Part shown: positions 16,843 through 24,243 of the stretch, piece by piece
Position numbering within the stretch: the first letter of the stretch is position 1
Layout: each line of letters begins with the position of its first letter
Source of the DNA: CAZOZP01 sp964584325
GTDB lineage: Bacteria > Bacteroidota > Ignavibacteria > Ignavibacteriales > Melioribacteraceae
DNA: 28,417 nucleotides
Reading direction: 5' to 3'
Assembly (NCBI GenBank): GCA_964584325.1
Contig: CAZOZP010000050.1
Span: 1 to 28,417 of the forward strand
Position numbers and translations under genes: made by a program
Notes under the pieces: generated by a model
What the model was told of the DNA's origin: nothing
What the model saw: only the letters and a program-made list of their open reading frames with translations
The model's database searches: none

Positions 16843-16861
16843 CTCCTAAATAATTTAGGAG
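16843..16861 (+). repeat. Short perfect inverted repeat between lipoprotein and CBM48 genes
   Basis: CTCCTAAAT and ATTTAGGAG form two 9-base arms around a single central base, four bases after the lipoprotein stop. No T-tract follows, so it is not a canonical terminator. The right arm contains an AGGAG ribosome-binding sequence directly before an ATG that opens a five-codon micro-ORF (16862-16879). It could be an operator, or an RNA hairpin hiding that AGGAG. Confidence 0.5.
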
Positions 16862-17010
16862 ATGCATATTGCTGTGTGACGAATATCTCTGATTTTAAGA
16901 AAGGAACTCCGTTTTTCTTAATATATTTTGTTTTTATTGTTTTTTTTATTAAAATAGTACGGTATTATTTTCAAGTACATGAAAGAATAAATCAAATAAA
17001 GGAGAAGGCG

Positions 17011-17313
17011 ATGGCCATTGAGAAAAAAGAACAAAAAAGTAATGTTAAAGTAACATTTTCCATAAGTAAAGAAATCGGCAAACCATACAGCTCAGCAAGC
17101 GTTGTTGGTGATTTTAATGATTGGAATGCAGAAAATGGTGTTATGTCAAAGAAAAAAGACGGATCATTTTCTGTCGCAATTAACTTGGAAAGAGGAAAAG
17201 AATACCAATTCCGATATGTGCTTGACGGTAATGTCTGGTTAAACGACGAATCAGCCGACAAGACTGTTCCTACAAATTTCTCGGATGCAAACAATTCAGT
17301 TGTTGCACTCTAA
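17011..17313 (+). CDS. Small isoamylase-early-set (CBM48/AMPK glycogen-binding-like) protein
   Basis: The 100-residue protein consists of a basic N-terminus and one beta-sandwich domain of the CBM48/AMPK glycogen-binding type. ASVVGDFNDWNAENGVMSKK and KEYQFRYVLDGNVWLNDESA carry the typical GDFNDW and YQFRYVLDG motifs. Such domains bind alpha-glucans or act as protein modules. The ATG at 17011 is chosen because AAAGGAG lies just before it. The frame is open upstream to a GTG at 16876, which would add 45 residues with a Phe/Ile-rich membrane helix. That extension has a poorer start signal. The role may be in glycogen binding or regulation, but no glycan enzyme gene is adjacent. Confidence 0.85.
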   Translation: MAIEKKEQKSNVKVTFSISKEIGKPYSSASVVGDFNDWNAENGVMSKKKDGSFSVAINLERGKEYQFRYVLDGNVWLNDESADKTVPTNFSDANNSVVAL

Positions 17314-17328
17314 GATCCCTTTTTTTAC

Positions 17329-17353
17329 GGGGTAAGCATTAAAGGCTTACCCC
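17329..17353 (+). terminator. Hairpin after the CBM48-like gene
   Basis: GGGGTAAGC and GCTTACCCC form a perfect 9-bp stem with a 7-base loop, 16 bases after the stop. The following TCTTCGT is only weakly T-rich, so termination may be partial or factor-assisted. Confidence 0.55.
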
Positions 17354-17444
17354 TCTTCGTAATAACCGCCTATCATTATTATATTAGTTATTTTTTAATA
17401 ATTTTCTTAATTATTTAATATCTTTTTTATTATTTTTCTTACTG

Positions 17445-17456
17445 TATAATTTTGCG
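17445..17456 (+). promoter_or_regulatory. Candidate promoter of the lipoprotein/coiled-coil pair
   Basis: TATAAT at 17445-17450 overlaps TAATTTTG at 17447-17454, which fits the Bacteroidota -7 pattern TAnnTTTG. The same ten bases TAATTTTGCG recur at 20671-20680 before another gene. No clear -33/-35 element is visible. The ATG at 17468 would be close to the transcript start. Confidence 0.35.
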
Positions 17457-17467
17457 GAGAGTATTTT

Positions 17468-17911
17468 ATGACAAGAGTTTTATTATTATCGGTGTTGGTT
17501 TTAGGTGCAGTTTCATGCTCAGTTCTTAAACTTGCCCCGACCGATTTTTCCTGGCCTGTTGAAACGGTATTAAAACCTGACGCAGCCGGAAATATTGAGA
17601 TTCAGCGTTATTCATCTTCTTTTAATGTTATCGGATTATTTGTTGAGGAAAAACAAGATTCAACTTCATTCAAAGACAGCGAATTAAGAATAATCAAGAA
17701 TCACGAAGGATACTATTTTGTTACTGCTTCCGGATTCAAAAATGTTTATGTATTTGAAGAATGCGAATCTGCATTATGTCTGTATTCAAAAATTGCAGTA
17801 TCCGAAACGCCTTTTTCATCAGTGGCATTCAATCAGAGAAAACCCGTTATTGAACTTATTACCGGCGAAGTTAAGTATAATCTTCAAAAAGATGGAGTAA
17901 TTAAAGAATGA
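17468..17911 (+). CDS. Small putative lipoprotein of unknown function
   Basis: The 147-residue protein has a hydrophobic N-terminal signal ending in the lipobox GAVSC (C17), predicting lipid anchoring. The mature part has no recognised domain; it looks mostly beta-stranded (IEIQRYSSSFNVIGLFVEEK, GYYFVTASGFKNVYVFEECE) and has two further cysteines in ECESALC. The last codon overlaps the start of the next gene as ATGA, so the two products are probably made together and may interact in the envelope. GGAGA precedes the ATG. The family is not recognised. Confidence 0.75.
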   Translation: MTRVLLLSVLVLGAVSCSVLKLAPTDFSWPVETVLKPDAAGNIEIQRYSSSFNVIGLFVEEKQDSTSFKDSELRIIKNHEGYYFVTASGFKNVYVFEECESALCLYSKIAVSETPFSSVAFNQRKPVIELITGEVKYNLQKDGVIKE

Positions 17912-19212
17912 AAAACTTAATATACTTCCTGCTTGCGTTTATTATTTCATCCGGATTCTATGAAGTAATCGCTCAATCGGATTTTGAAAAAACGGAAAAA
18001 TTTAAAGACGAAGTTCGTGCTTACGAATCTTCCATTAATGAAGCTGTTACACTTGAAGAGATAAATCAAATCCGCAGACAAATTGAAACATTCAGAAAAA
18101 ATTCCGAAAAGGACAAGGGTCTTCTTGACAAAGCTTTGTATCCGGACAATTACTCCTCCGTGTTTTCTTCTCTTGAAAAGAAACTGAAATATTCTTCGGA
18201 TAAAATTGCAGAGATTTCTACGCTTTCTACCGACCTTGATTCAGCAAAATCTGAAATCGTATTACTCAGATCTACAATTGAAGAGCTTTCAGGAAGAATT
18301 TCTGAACTGAGTATTAAGAATAATGCCCTTATGCAGGAAATTAAAAGACTAAAAGGCGATCCTGCAAAAAGAGATACTGTTAAGAAGCTTGTAACTCAGC
18401 TTAGAGATAATCTCAAAATGCGCGATGATTTCATTGCCGAAGTTGTTGACAGTCTTTTCCTCGGACCTCTGAAAAATTCTGAAAACTTAAACGATGTCGA
18501 AAAAGCCGGCATTGCTACTACAGTTAAGAATATCAACCTTATATATAACATAAAAAGACTTATTTCAGACCATACTGAATATATAAACCGTAATCTTTTC
18601 TCTACAGATGAAATTGTATCTTTGAAGAAGGAACAGCAAAATTTCCGCCGTAAATGGTCAGAATACGGTTCAAAGTTGGTAAATATATATTCGGAATCTT
18701 CTGAAGCTCCTGCTGACCTTACTCAGATAAACAATATGATTTATAACTGGGAACAGAAATTGGACGGAAAGATCTGGGGAGAAATTCACGAAGTATTTAA
18801 CGGTTTCAATTTTGATCTCGAGCCTTTTACATCAGATACTGAATTCCTAAGCAGTGTTATGAATTTCCTTAATAACGAAATCACTCTTGCCGGAGCAGGA
18901 AAAAGTGTTGAATCTCAAAAAAGATTCGGTTTCTTCAGCGAAGATGTCTGGAAAAATCAAATGGAGAAAAAATGGCTGCCATTCCTGATTCAGAATAAAA
19001 TGTTTACGGAAGCTCAGCAAACTCAGATAGAGAATAAAATTGAAGAATGGGAGCAGATCTCAGGCGGTATGAATCCTATGTGGATATATATCATTATAAT
19101 ATCAATTATGATTCTGATTGCCGTTTTTGTTGTGGTTAAAGTTATATCAGGGAAAAACAAGAAAGAACAGGAAAAAGAATCGGATAATAACACACCCGAT
19201 ATTCTGGTTTAA
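17908..19212 (+). CDS. Exported coiled-coil protein with C-terminal membrane anchor, unknown function
   Basis: The 434-residue protein has an N-terminal signal peptide (cleavage likely near VIA-QS, residue 22). A long helical region follows, with heptad-rich coiled coil around 100-150 (LRSTIEELSGRISELSIKNN), and a mostly helical middle domain extends to about 385. A membrane helix at 391-412 (MWIYIIIISIMILIAVFVVV) precedes a basic-then-acidic tail of about 22 residues. The topology suggests a large periplasmic part with a short cytoplasmic tail. It is translationally coupled to the upstream lipoprotein and ends at a strong terminator, so the pair is a two-gene unit. I do not recognise the family; an envelope scaffold or sensor role would be speculation. 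Confidence 0.8.
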   Translation: MKNLIYFLLAFIISSGFYEVIAQSDFEKTEKFKDEVRAYESSINEAVTLEEINQIRRQIETFRKNSEKDKGLLDKALYPDNYSSVFSSLEKKLKYSSDKIAEISTLSTDLDSAKSEIVLLRSTIEELSGRISELSIKNNALMQEIKRLKGDPAKRDTVKKLVTQLRDNLKMRDDFIAEVVDSLFLGPLKNSENLNDVEKAGIATTVKNINLIYNIKRLISDHTEYINRNLFSTDEIVSLKKEQQNFRRKWSEYGSKLVNIYSESSEAPADLTQINNMIYNWEQKLDGKIWGEIHEVFNGFNFDLEPFTSDTEFLSSVMNFLNNEITLAGAGKSVESQKRFGFFSEDVWKNQMEKKWLPFLIQNKMFTEAQQTQIENKIEEWEQISGGMNPMWIYIIIISIMILIAVFVVVKVISGKNKKEQEKESDNNTPDILV

Positions 19213-19237
19213 TTCTGATAATAAATTTTTAAAATGG

Positions 19238-19275
19238 AAAAGCTCGTCTCTGATTCGATGACGAGCTTTTTTTTT
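19238..19275 (+). terminator. Strong intrinsic terminator
   Basis: AGCTCGTC pairs with GACGAGCT around an 11-base loop, flanked by A-rich sequence before and followed by nine T residues (19267-19275). It lies 26 bases after the coiled-coil gene. Because A and T runs flank both arms, it may also work in reverse, insulating the toxin-antitoxin locus. Confidence 0.9.
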
Positions 19276-19300
19276 CAAGGAAAAAACACTTGCATAATTG

Positions 19301-19318
19301 TAACTTATAAGTTAACTT
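19301..19318 (+). promoter_or_regulatory. Candidate toxin-antitoxin operator (overlapping palindromes)
   Basis: TAACTTATAAGTTA (19301-19314) is a perfect 14-base palindrome and overlaps a second palindrome, AAGTTAACTT (19309-19318). They lie 22 bases before the toxin ATG, in the only promoter space of the pair. XRE antitoxins usually repress their own operon by binding such palindromes; binding here is inferred. Confidence 0.45.
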
Positions 19319-19339
19319 TAAATATAAATATTGGATTCG

Positions 19340-19705
19340 ATGGAAAGGATTCGGAAAGTCATTGCTTATAAGAATTATTTCAAAGATTTTCTAATAAAAC
19401 AGCCTCTGAAAATTCAGGACAAAATTTTCAAAATCATTGAAATAATAGAATTTCAGCAAAGAATACCTGAAAAATATCTAAAGCATATTGAGGGAACAAA
19501 AGGACTTTATGAAGCCAAAATAAAATTGGGGTCTGATATTTGGAGAGTTTTTTGTTTTTTTGATAAAGATAAATTTGTGATTCTATTGAACGGATTTCAA
19601 AAGAAATCACAGAAAACCCCTAAATCTGAAATCGAAAAAGCAGAAAAATTAATGTATGAGTATTACGAAATACAAGGAGAGAATTTATGGAAAAAGCAAA
19701 TATAA
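19340..19705 (+). CDS. HigB/RelE-type toxin (Gp49-like family)
   Basis: The 121-residue basic protein resembles the phage-derived Gp49-like/HigB toxins of the RelE superfamily, which are mRNA interferases that cleave at the ribosome. The supporting pattern is GTKGLYEAKIKLGSDIWRVF followed by ILLNGFQKKSQKTPKSEIEK, matching the family's 'glyElR....yRvfy......llhgF.KKtqktP..ei..A'. The ATG at 19340 is preferred to a TTG at 19331; neither has a clear ribosome binding site. The toxin gene comes first and overlaps the antitoxin by 19 bases, the order typical of higBA. Confidence 0.85.
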   Translation: MERIRKVIAYKNYFKDFLIKQPLKIQDKIFKIIEIIEFQQRIPEKYLKHIEGTKGLYEAKIKLGSDIWRVFCFFDKDKFVILLNGFQKKSQKTPKSEIEKAEKLMYEYYEIQGENLWKKQI

Positions 19706-19986
19706 CATCCTGGGCAGATTTGAAGGATGAGGTTTATGGTAAACAAGGGACAGAAAGAAGAGATAATTTAGACAGAGAATTTAATTCTTTAAGAGTTGGT
19801 TTGATGCTCAGAGAAGCCAGAGAGAAGAAGAAAATGACACAAGACCAATTAGGCCAAGTCATTGATAAGAAACGCAGTTTTATTTCAAGGATTGAAAACG
19901 ATGCGAGCAATATGACTTTAAAAACTCTTTATGAAATTGTTGAAAAAGGTCTTGGCGGAAAAATTAAAATGCAAATTGAATTGTAA
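19687..19986 (+). CDS. HigA-type XRE-family antitoxin
   Basis: The 99-residue protein has a helix-turn-helix domain at about residues 36-90. It contains LREAREKKKMTQDQLGQVID and the recognition helix KKRSFISRIENDASNMTLKT, then a closing GLGGKIKMQIEL strand. The N-terminal part (1-35) is charged and may wrap the toxin. It should neutralise the upstream toxin and repress the operon. AAGGAG lies eight bases before the ATG, much stronger than the toxin's site, which would favour antitoxin excess. The 83 bases after it hold no clear terminator. Confidence 0.88.
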   Translation: MEKANITSWADLKDEVYGKQGTERRDNLDREFNSLRVGLMLREAREKKKMTQDQLGQVIDKKRSFISRIENDASNMTLKTLYEIVEKGLGGKIKMQIEL

Positions 19987-20069
19987 ATCAAAAACTACCA
20001 TGCTAACAAATTAAATATTCCGGTATCAAGCATTTCATTCTGAAACCTCAATTTCTTTACACATTAACG

Positions 20070-20531
20070 TTAAAATGTATTTAACCAATTAATGATTTTA
20101 TCTTCATCATAACTCTCGCCGGCTTCAAGTTCGCCTGTGTTTTTGGATTCAAGCAAATTGCCTTTTGAATCCAGCACAAAGAAATGCGGAAACCCTTTGA
20201 TTTCCGGATACAGTTTTAAGAACTCTTCATTTTTGTTTTCTTTGCTGTAATTCACTTTTAATAAAATAAAACGCTCATTCAACAATACGGAAATCTTTTC
20301 GCTTGCCTTAATAAAGGAATCCAAATGACGGCACCATTTGCACCAACTGCCTCCTACATCAAGAATTATAAATTTGTTTTCCGCGTCAGCTATTTTCATT
20401 GCAAGTTTAAGGTCTTCGGAAGGATTTCGCTCGGGGTCGAACCCGGAGGACAGTTCCGGATTTTGGCCGAAACTCGCCGATGCCGCCAACAAAAACATAT
20501 ATAAGAATAATACTGTTTTATATCTTTTCAT
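20070..20531 (-). CDS. Exported thioredoxin-fold protein
   Basis: The 153-residue protein has an N-terminal signal peptide (cleavage likely after SFG, residue 22). The thioredoxin fold that follows carries the active site GSWCKWCRHL (C64 and C67) and the conserved cis-proline region GFPHFFVLDSKG. CxxC with Trp/Lys between the cysteines and the 'W.C.WC' setting fit the thioredoxin_7/DsbD-gamma-like group that acts as periplasmic disulfide reductase or isomerase. The partner is unknown. It is transcribed alone, convergent with the antitoxin gene and divergent from the SirB1-like gene. Confidence 0.88.
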   Translation of the reverse strand: MKRYKTVLFLYMFLLAASASFGQNPELSSGFDPERNPSEDLKLAMKIADAENKFIILDVGGSWCKWCRHLDSFIKASEKISVLLNERFILLKVNYSKENKNEEFLKLYPEIKGFPHFFVLDSKGNLLESKNTGELEAGESYDEDKIINWLNTF

Positions 20532-20670
20532 AATACTTCGATAATAATTTCATAATATGTTCTCTAAATTTAATCAATGCATAACTCAGTGTAAAATTTA
20601 ATGTTTCTTAAACCAAACATTTTTTATTCTTATTTTAATATAAATCACAATAATATTTTTACAAATTGTT

Positions 20671-20680
20671 TAATTTTGCG
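20671..20680 (+). promoter_or_regulatory. Candidate Bacteroidota-type -7 promoter element
   Basis: TAATTTTGCG fits TAnnTTTG and is identical to the ten bases at 17447-17456. It lies 34 bases before the ATG at 20715, allowing a leader of about 30 bases. A matching -33 TTG is not obvious. The rest of the 20532-20714 interval is AT-rich and holds no gene. Confidence 0.35.
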
Positions 20681-20714
20681 TACATTGGTAATAGTTTTTT
20701 GCGGATTAGATTAA

Positions 20715-21545
20715 ATGATCACTAAATCAAAACTTCCTTTCGTTATAGCAATGGCTGATGATGAAGATCCGGAGATTCACAGGGCTGTAGTGAATGATCT
20801 GCGAAATTATGGTCCTTCTTTGGAAAAGGATCTTTTTGATTTGGAAGTTTTTCTTGCTCCTGAAATCAACAACCTGCTTGCCCCCATTTTTAGTGAAAAC
20901 AGAAAAGCGTGGTTCAAACAGTACTGGTTCAAAGCCTTGAATCTTGAAGACGAGCGGATGCAGCTTGAAACCGCAATGAGTCTTATTGTACAGTTTCAAT
21001 TCGGTTTAAATTATCATGCCCGACTCGGACTTCTTCTTAATGACCTTGCAAAAGAATTTATGCTGAAATACCCAAGCGGAAATGCATTTGAGCTTTCACA
21101 CTTCCTTTTTGAATATAAAAAACTTAAAGGTGTTGATAAATCTGATTATTATAATCCGCTAAACAGCAATCTTGTTTATGTTCTTGAAAATAAAGCCGGT
21201 ATCCCGATTAGTCTTGCACTTATATATATATTGATAGGCAACCGGATTAATCTTCAGATAGAGGGTTGCAACTTCCCCGGACATTTTTTAGCTAAAACAT
21301 ACAGGAACAACGAGCTGATTCTTGTTGACTGCCATAACGGAGGCAAATTGATTTTTGAGCGGGACCTTCCGCTTGTTGCTGATGATTCGCTTGAAAGTAT
21401 TTCCAAAATAATAAGAATGAAAACAAGTTCTCTGCAAATTACAAGAAGAGTGCTTCAAAACCTGATAAATGCTTACGGCCAGTCACAAGACACGCAAAAT
21501 TCGCAGTTCTTCGCAGGCATACTGAATTCAACCCCTAAAATCTAA
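20715..21545 (+). CDS. SirB1/transglutaminase-like family protein
   Basis: The 276-residue cytoplasmic protein matches the SirB1 N-terminal/transglutaminase-like family. NLVYVLENKAGIPISLALIY (152-171) and NRINLQIEGCNFPGHFLAKT (176-195) contain the characteristic 'r.GiPisLa.iy..ia.r.gl...gv.fPgHFl'. C185 and H190 are close to the positions of a papain-like site, but activity in this family is unproven. VDCHNGGKLI follows. The N-terminal half is helical. It is followed by the DUF255 gene after 14 bases, so the two form a small operon. Confidence 0.8.
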   Translation: MITKSKLPFVIAMADDEDPEIHRAVVNDLRNYGPSLEKDLFDLEVFLAPEINNLLAPIFSENRKAWFKQYWFKALNLEDERMQLETAMSLIVQFQFGLNYHARLGLLLNDLAKEFMLKYPSGNAFELSHFLFEYKKLKGVDKSDYYNPLNSNLVYVLENKAGIPISLALIYILIGNRINLQIEGCNFPGHFLAKTYRNNELILVDCHNGGKLIFERDLPLVADDSLESISKIIRMKTSSLQITRRVLQNLINAYGQSQDTQNSQFFAGILNSTPKI

Positions 21546-21559
21546 GAAAGGCTATTTAT

Positions 21560-23611
21560 ATGCCGAAAAATCCCAAAAACCGGCTCACATCGGAAAAAAG
21601 TCCATATTTACTTCAGCATAAAGATAATCCCGTTAACTGGTACCCCTGGAATGATGAAGCATTCAACGAAGCAAAAAAGCAGGATAAACAGATATTCCTT
21701 TCAATCGGGTATTCTACCTGTCACTGGTGCCACGTTATGGAAAAAGAATCCTTCGAAGATAAACAAGTGGCTTCCATTCTCAACAAGAATTTTATTTCGA
21801 TAAAAGTTGACCGGGAGGAAAGACCCGATATAGACAATATTTATATGAGTGTTTGTCAGGCCTTAACCGGGGGCGGAGGCTGGCCGCTGACAATTCTTAT
21901 GTTTCCCGACAAAAAACCATTTTATGCAGGATCATATTTTCCTAAACACAGCCGCGAAGGAAGAATCGGTTTAATCGATTTACTAACGAATGCTGTCGGA
22001 ATATGGGAAAATGAAAGAGATAAAATCAAGCAGTCAGCCGAAGAAATATTTGCTCATATAAACAAAAAATCACGGACTTCTGAAGAAGGATTAATCACCA
22101 AAGACAATTTGGCATCCGCTTATAAATATTTGCATAATAATTTTGATGATTGTTACGGCGGCTTCGGTACATTTCCTAAGTTCCCCTCACCTCATAATTA
22201 TAGTTTTCTTCTAAGATGGTACAATATTTCATTTGAAGAACATGCTCTTTTTATGATTAGAAAATCTCTTAAAGATATTCGAAGCGGCGGAATTTTCGAT
22301 CAGATAGGATACGGCATTCACAGGTATTCCACAGACGAAAAATGGCACGTCCCCCATTTTGAAAAAATGCTCTATGACCAGGCCCTAATCATTTCTGCAA
22401 ATATTGAAGCATTTCAGCAAGAACAGGATATATGTTTTAAGGAAACTGTTTTCTCGGTTTTTGAATATCTTACAAAATCTTTACTTTCTGCAGAAGGAGC
22501 ATTTTTCAGCGCGGAAGATGCCGACAGCGAAGGAAAGGAAGGGAAATTCTATTTCTGGGATTATAATGAAATTGAATCGCTTCTTACCGAAGACGAATTT
22601 GAGTTCATAAAGGAATTTTTTCATCTTGATGAAGACGGTAATTTAATTAATGAAATTCCGGACGAATCCGCTGCTCTAAATCTGCCTTATTTGTTTTTGC
22701 CGCCGGATATGATGCTGAAAGAAGAAGAAAAGAACCTTTATAACACTATCAGAATTAAGCTTTACAACCACAGAGCTAAAAGAATAAAACCTGCATTGGA
22801 TGATAAAATTCTGACCGATTGGAATGCACTTACAATTGCGGCACTTGCAAAAGCTTCTGTTGTGTTCGCGGATAACTTAATGTGCGAATGTGCTGAAAAA
22901 GCAGCATTGTTTATCATTGATAAAATGTACGACAAAGATTCAGGCATTCTCTACCATAGATACAGAGAAGGAGAAAGAGCCTTTCCGGGAATGCTGGACG
23001 ATTATGCATTTTTTGCTGCGGCTTTGATAGAACTCTACCAAAGTACGTTTAAATCTGAATACCTTGTTCTTGCAAAGGAACTTACCGATAAAATGTGCGA
23101 TTTGTTCAGAGACGCGGACGGCGGAGGCTTCTTCCAGTCAGCTTCTGCAGACCTTCTTTTCAAAAAGAAGGAAGCTTACGACGGCGCAATTCCATCCGGA
23201 AACTCTGCGGCATTGAGCGTTCTTTATAAAATGTCTAAGTTTACCGGAAACAAATTCTATTATGATGCCGCAGTTAAAACCGAGTCGGAATTCTTAACTG
23301 AAATCAGCAAAATGCCTGCCGGTTATACCGAATTTTTAAACTCTGCCTGCCTGAGAATTATGGATTCTTTTGAATTATCCTGCGGACCGTTCGATTCTGA
23401 ACAAGAAGCATTGCAAACATTATCTCCGATAAGACAAATGTTCATTCCGGGTTTAATTATAAAAGCAGTTATAAAAAACAAACCATTGCCTGAGAATATT
23501 CCTGTTTCTCTCAATAATTATGATAAAATTTCTTTTGTTCTGTGTACCGGCGATAAATGTCTTCCGCCATTCGAAAATATTTCAGAAGTAATTGATGAAT
23601 TGAATTTTTAA
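21560..23611 (+). CDS. DUF255 thioredoxin-domain protein (YyaL/SPATA20 family)
   Basis: The 683-residue protein has an N-terminal thioredoxin-like domain with LLQHKDNPVNWYPWNDEAF and the CxxC motif STCHWCHVMEKESF (C54, C57). These are followed by KVDREERPDID and GGGGWPLTI, all hallmarks of the family. The rest is a long alpha/alpha-barrel part related to sugar epimerases, with FPKFPSPHNYSFLLRW, HVPHFEKMLYDQA, SAEDADSEGKEGKFYFW and ALDDKILTDWNAL. The length is typical (about 680-700). Members are widespread, with no established reaction. No signal peptide, so it is cytoplasmic. Confidence 0.93.
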   Translation: MPKNPKNRLTSEKSPYLLQHKDNPVNWYPWNDEAFNEAKKQDKQIFLSIGYSTCHWCHVMEKESFEDKQVASILNKNFISIKVDREERPDIDNIYMSVCQALTGGGGWPLTILMFPDKKPFYAGSYFPKHSREGRIGLIDLLTNAVGIWENERDKIKQSAEEIFAHINKKSRTSEEGLITKDNLASAYKYLHNNFDDCYGGFGTFPKFPSPHNYSFLLRWYNISFEEHALFMIRKSLKDIRSGGIFDQIGYGIHRYSTDEKWHVPHFEKMLYDQALIISANIEAFQQEQDICFKETVFSVFEYLTKSLLSAEGAFFSAEDADSEGKEGKFYFWDYNEIESLLTEDEFEFIKEFFHLDEDGNLINEIPDESAALNLPYLFLPPDMMLKEEEKNLYNTIRIKLYNHRAKRIKPALDDKILTDWNALTIAALAKASVVFADNLMCECAEKAALFIIDKMYDKDSGILYHRYREGERAFPGMLDDYAFFAAALIELYQSTFKSEYLVLAKELTDKMCDLFRDADGGGFFQSASADLLFKKKEAYDGAIPSGNSAALSVLYKMSKFTGNKFYYDAAVKTESEFLTEISKMPAGYTEFLNSACLRIMDSFELSCGPFDSEQEALQTLSPIRQMFIPGLIIKAVIKNKPLPENIPVSLNNYDKISFVLCTGDKCLPPFENISEVIDELNF

Positions 23612-23675
23612 CATAGCTGCATCTTTCTTATGTTAATTTTTTTTCATATCTTGTATCAAAAATTATTCCTGAATT

Positions 23676-24242
23676 ATGGCAAAAAGAATTTACGAATTGG
23701 ACGGCGTTTTAATTAACTCCGAATTATCAGACATAAGATTTACCTGCAACCTTGATAAATGCAAGGGCGCCTGCTGTACATTGGAAAGCGAATACGGTGC
23801 CCCGCTTAATCCCGAAGAAATACCCGAAATCGAAAAAATACTTGAGATTGTCAATAAGTATCTTCCTGAAGAAAATATCGCTGAAATAAAGAAAAACGGA
23901 TTCTGGGAAGCCTACGAAGATATGCTTATGACCCGGACAATAGATAAAAGGGAGTGTGTATTTGTTTATTACAACGACGGCATTGCAAAATGTGCAATTG
24001 AAAAAGCATACTTTAATAAGGAAATAGCATTTCGAAAACCTATTTCCTGCCATCTGTTCCCGATTCGGGTATCCCAAATGGGCGGTGATATTTTACGATA
24101 CTGCGAATTTTCAGAGTGCGATTCCGCTCTCGAATTCGGAAAGGAAACCAACCTTAATATAATTCAGTTTTGTAGAGATTCGCTTATTCGTAAATACGGA
24201 AAAAAATGGTACGATAAACTAAAATTCATTTCAGGGAGTTAA
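23676..24242 (+). CDS. DUF3109 family cysteine-rich protein
   Basis: The 188-residue protein has the family signature TCNLDKCKGACCTLESEYGA (C24, C29, C33, C34), later cysteines around KRECVFVYYNDGIAKC, PISCHLFPIR, RYCEFSECDSAL and QFCRDSL. The clustered cysteines suggest metal or iron-sulfur binding, like the related YkgJ/UPF0153 proteins; the function is not known. The family is common in Bacteroidota and relatives, which supports the taxonomic guess. It ends one base before the rpoN ATG, so it heads the rpoN-MTase-hslVU unit. Confidence 0.88.
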   Translation: MAKRIYELDGVLINSELSDIRFTCNLDKCKGACCTLESEYGAPLNPEEIPEIEKILEIVNKYLPEENIAEIKKNGFWEAYEDMLMTRTIDKRECVFVYYNDGIAKCAIEKAYFNKEIAFRKPISCHLFPIRVSQMGGDILRYCEFSECDSALEFGKETNLNIIQFCRDSLIRKYGKKWYDKLKFISGS

Positions 24243-24243
24243 T

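Noticed and set aside
22338..22353. TGGCACG on the plus strand as a sigma-54 site
   Set aside because: No TTGC at the required distance, and it is inside the DUF255 coding region.
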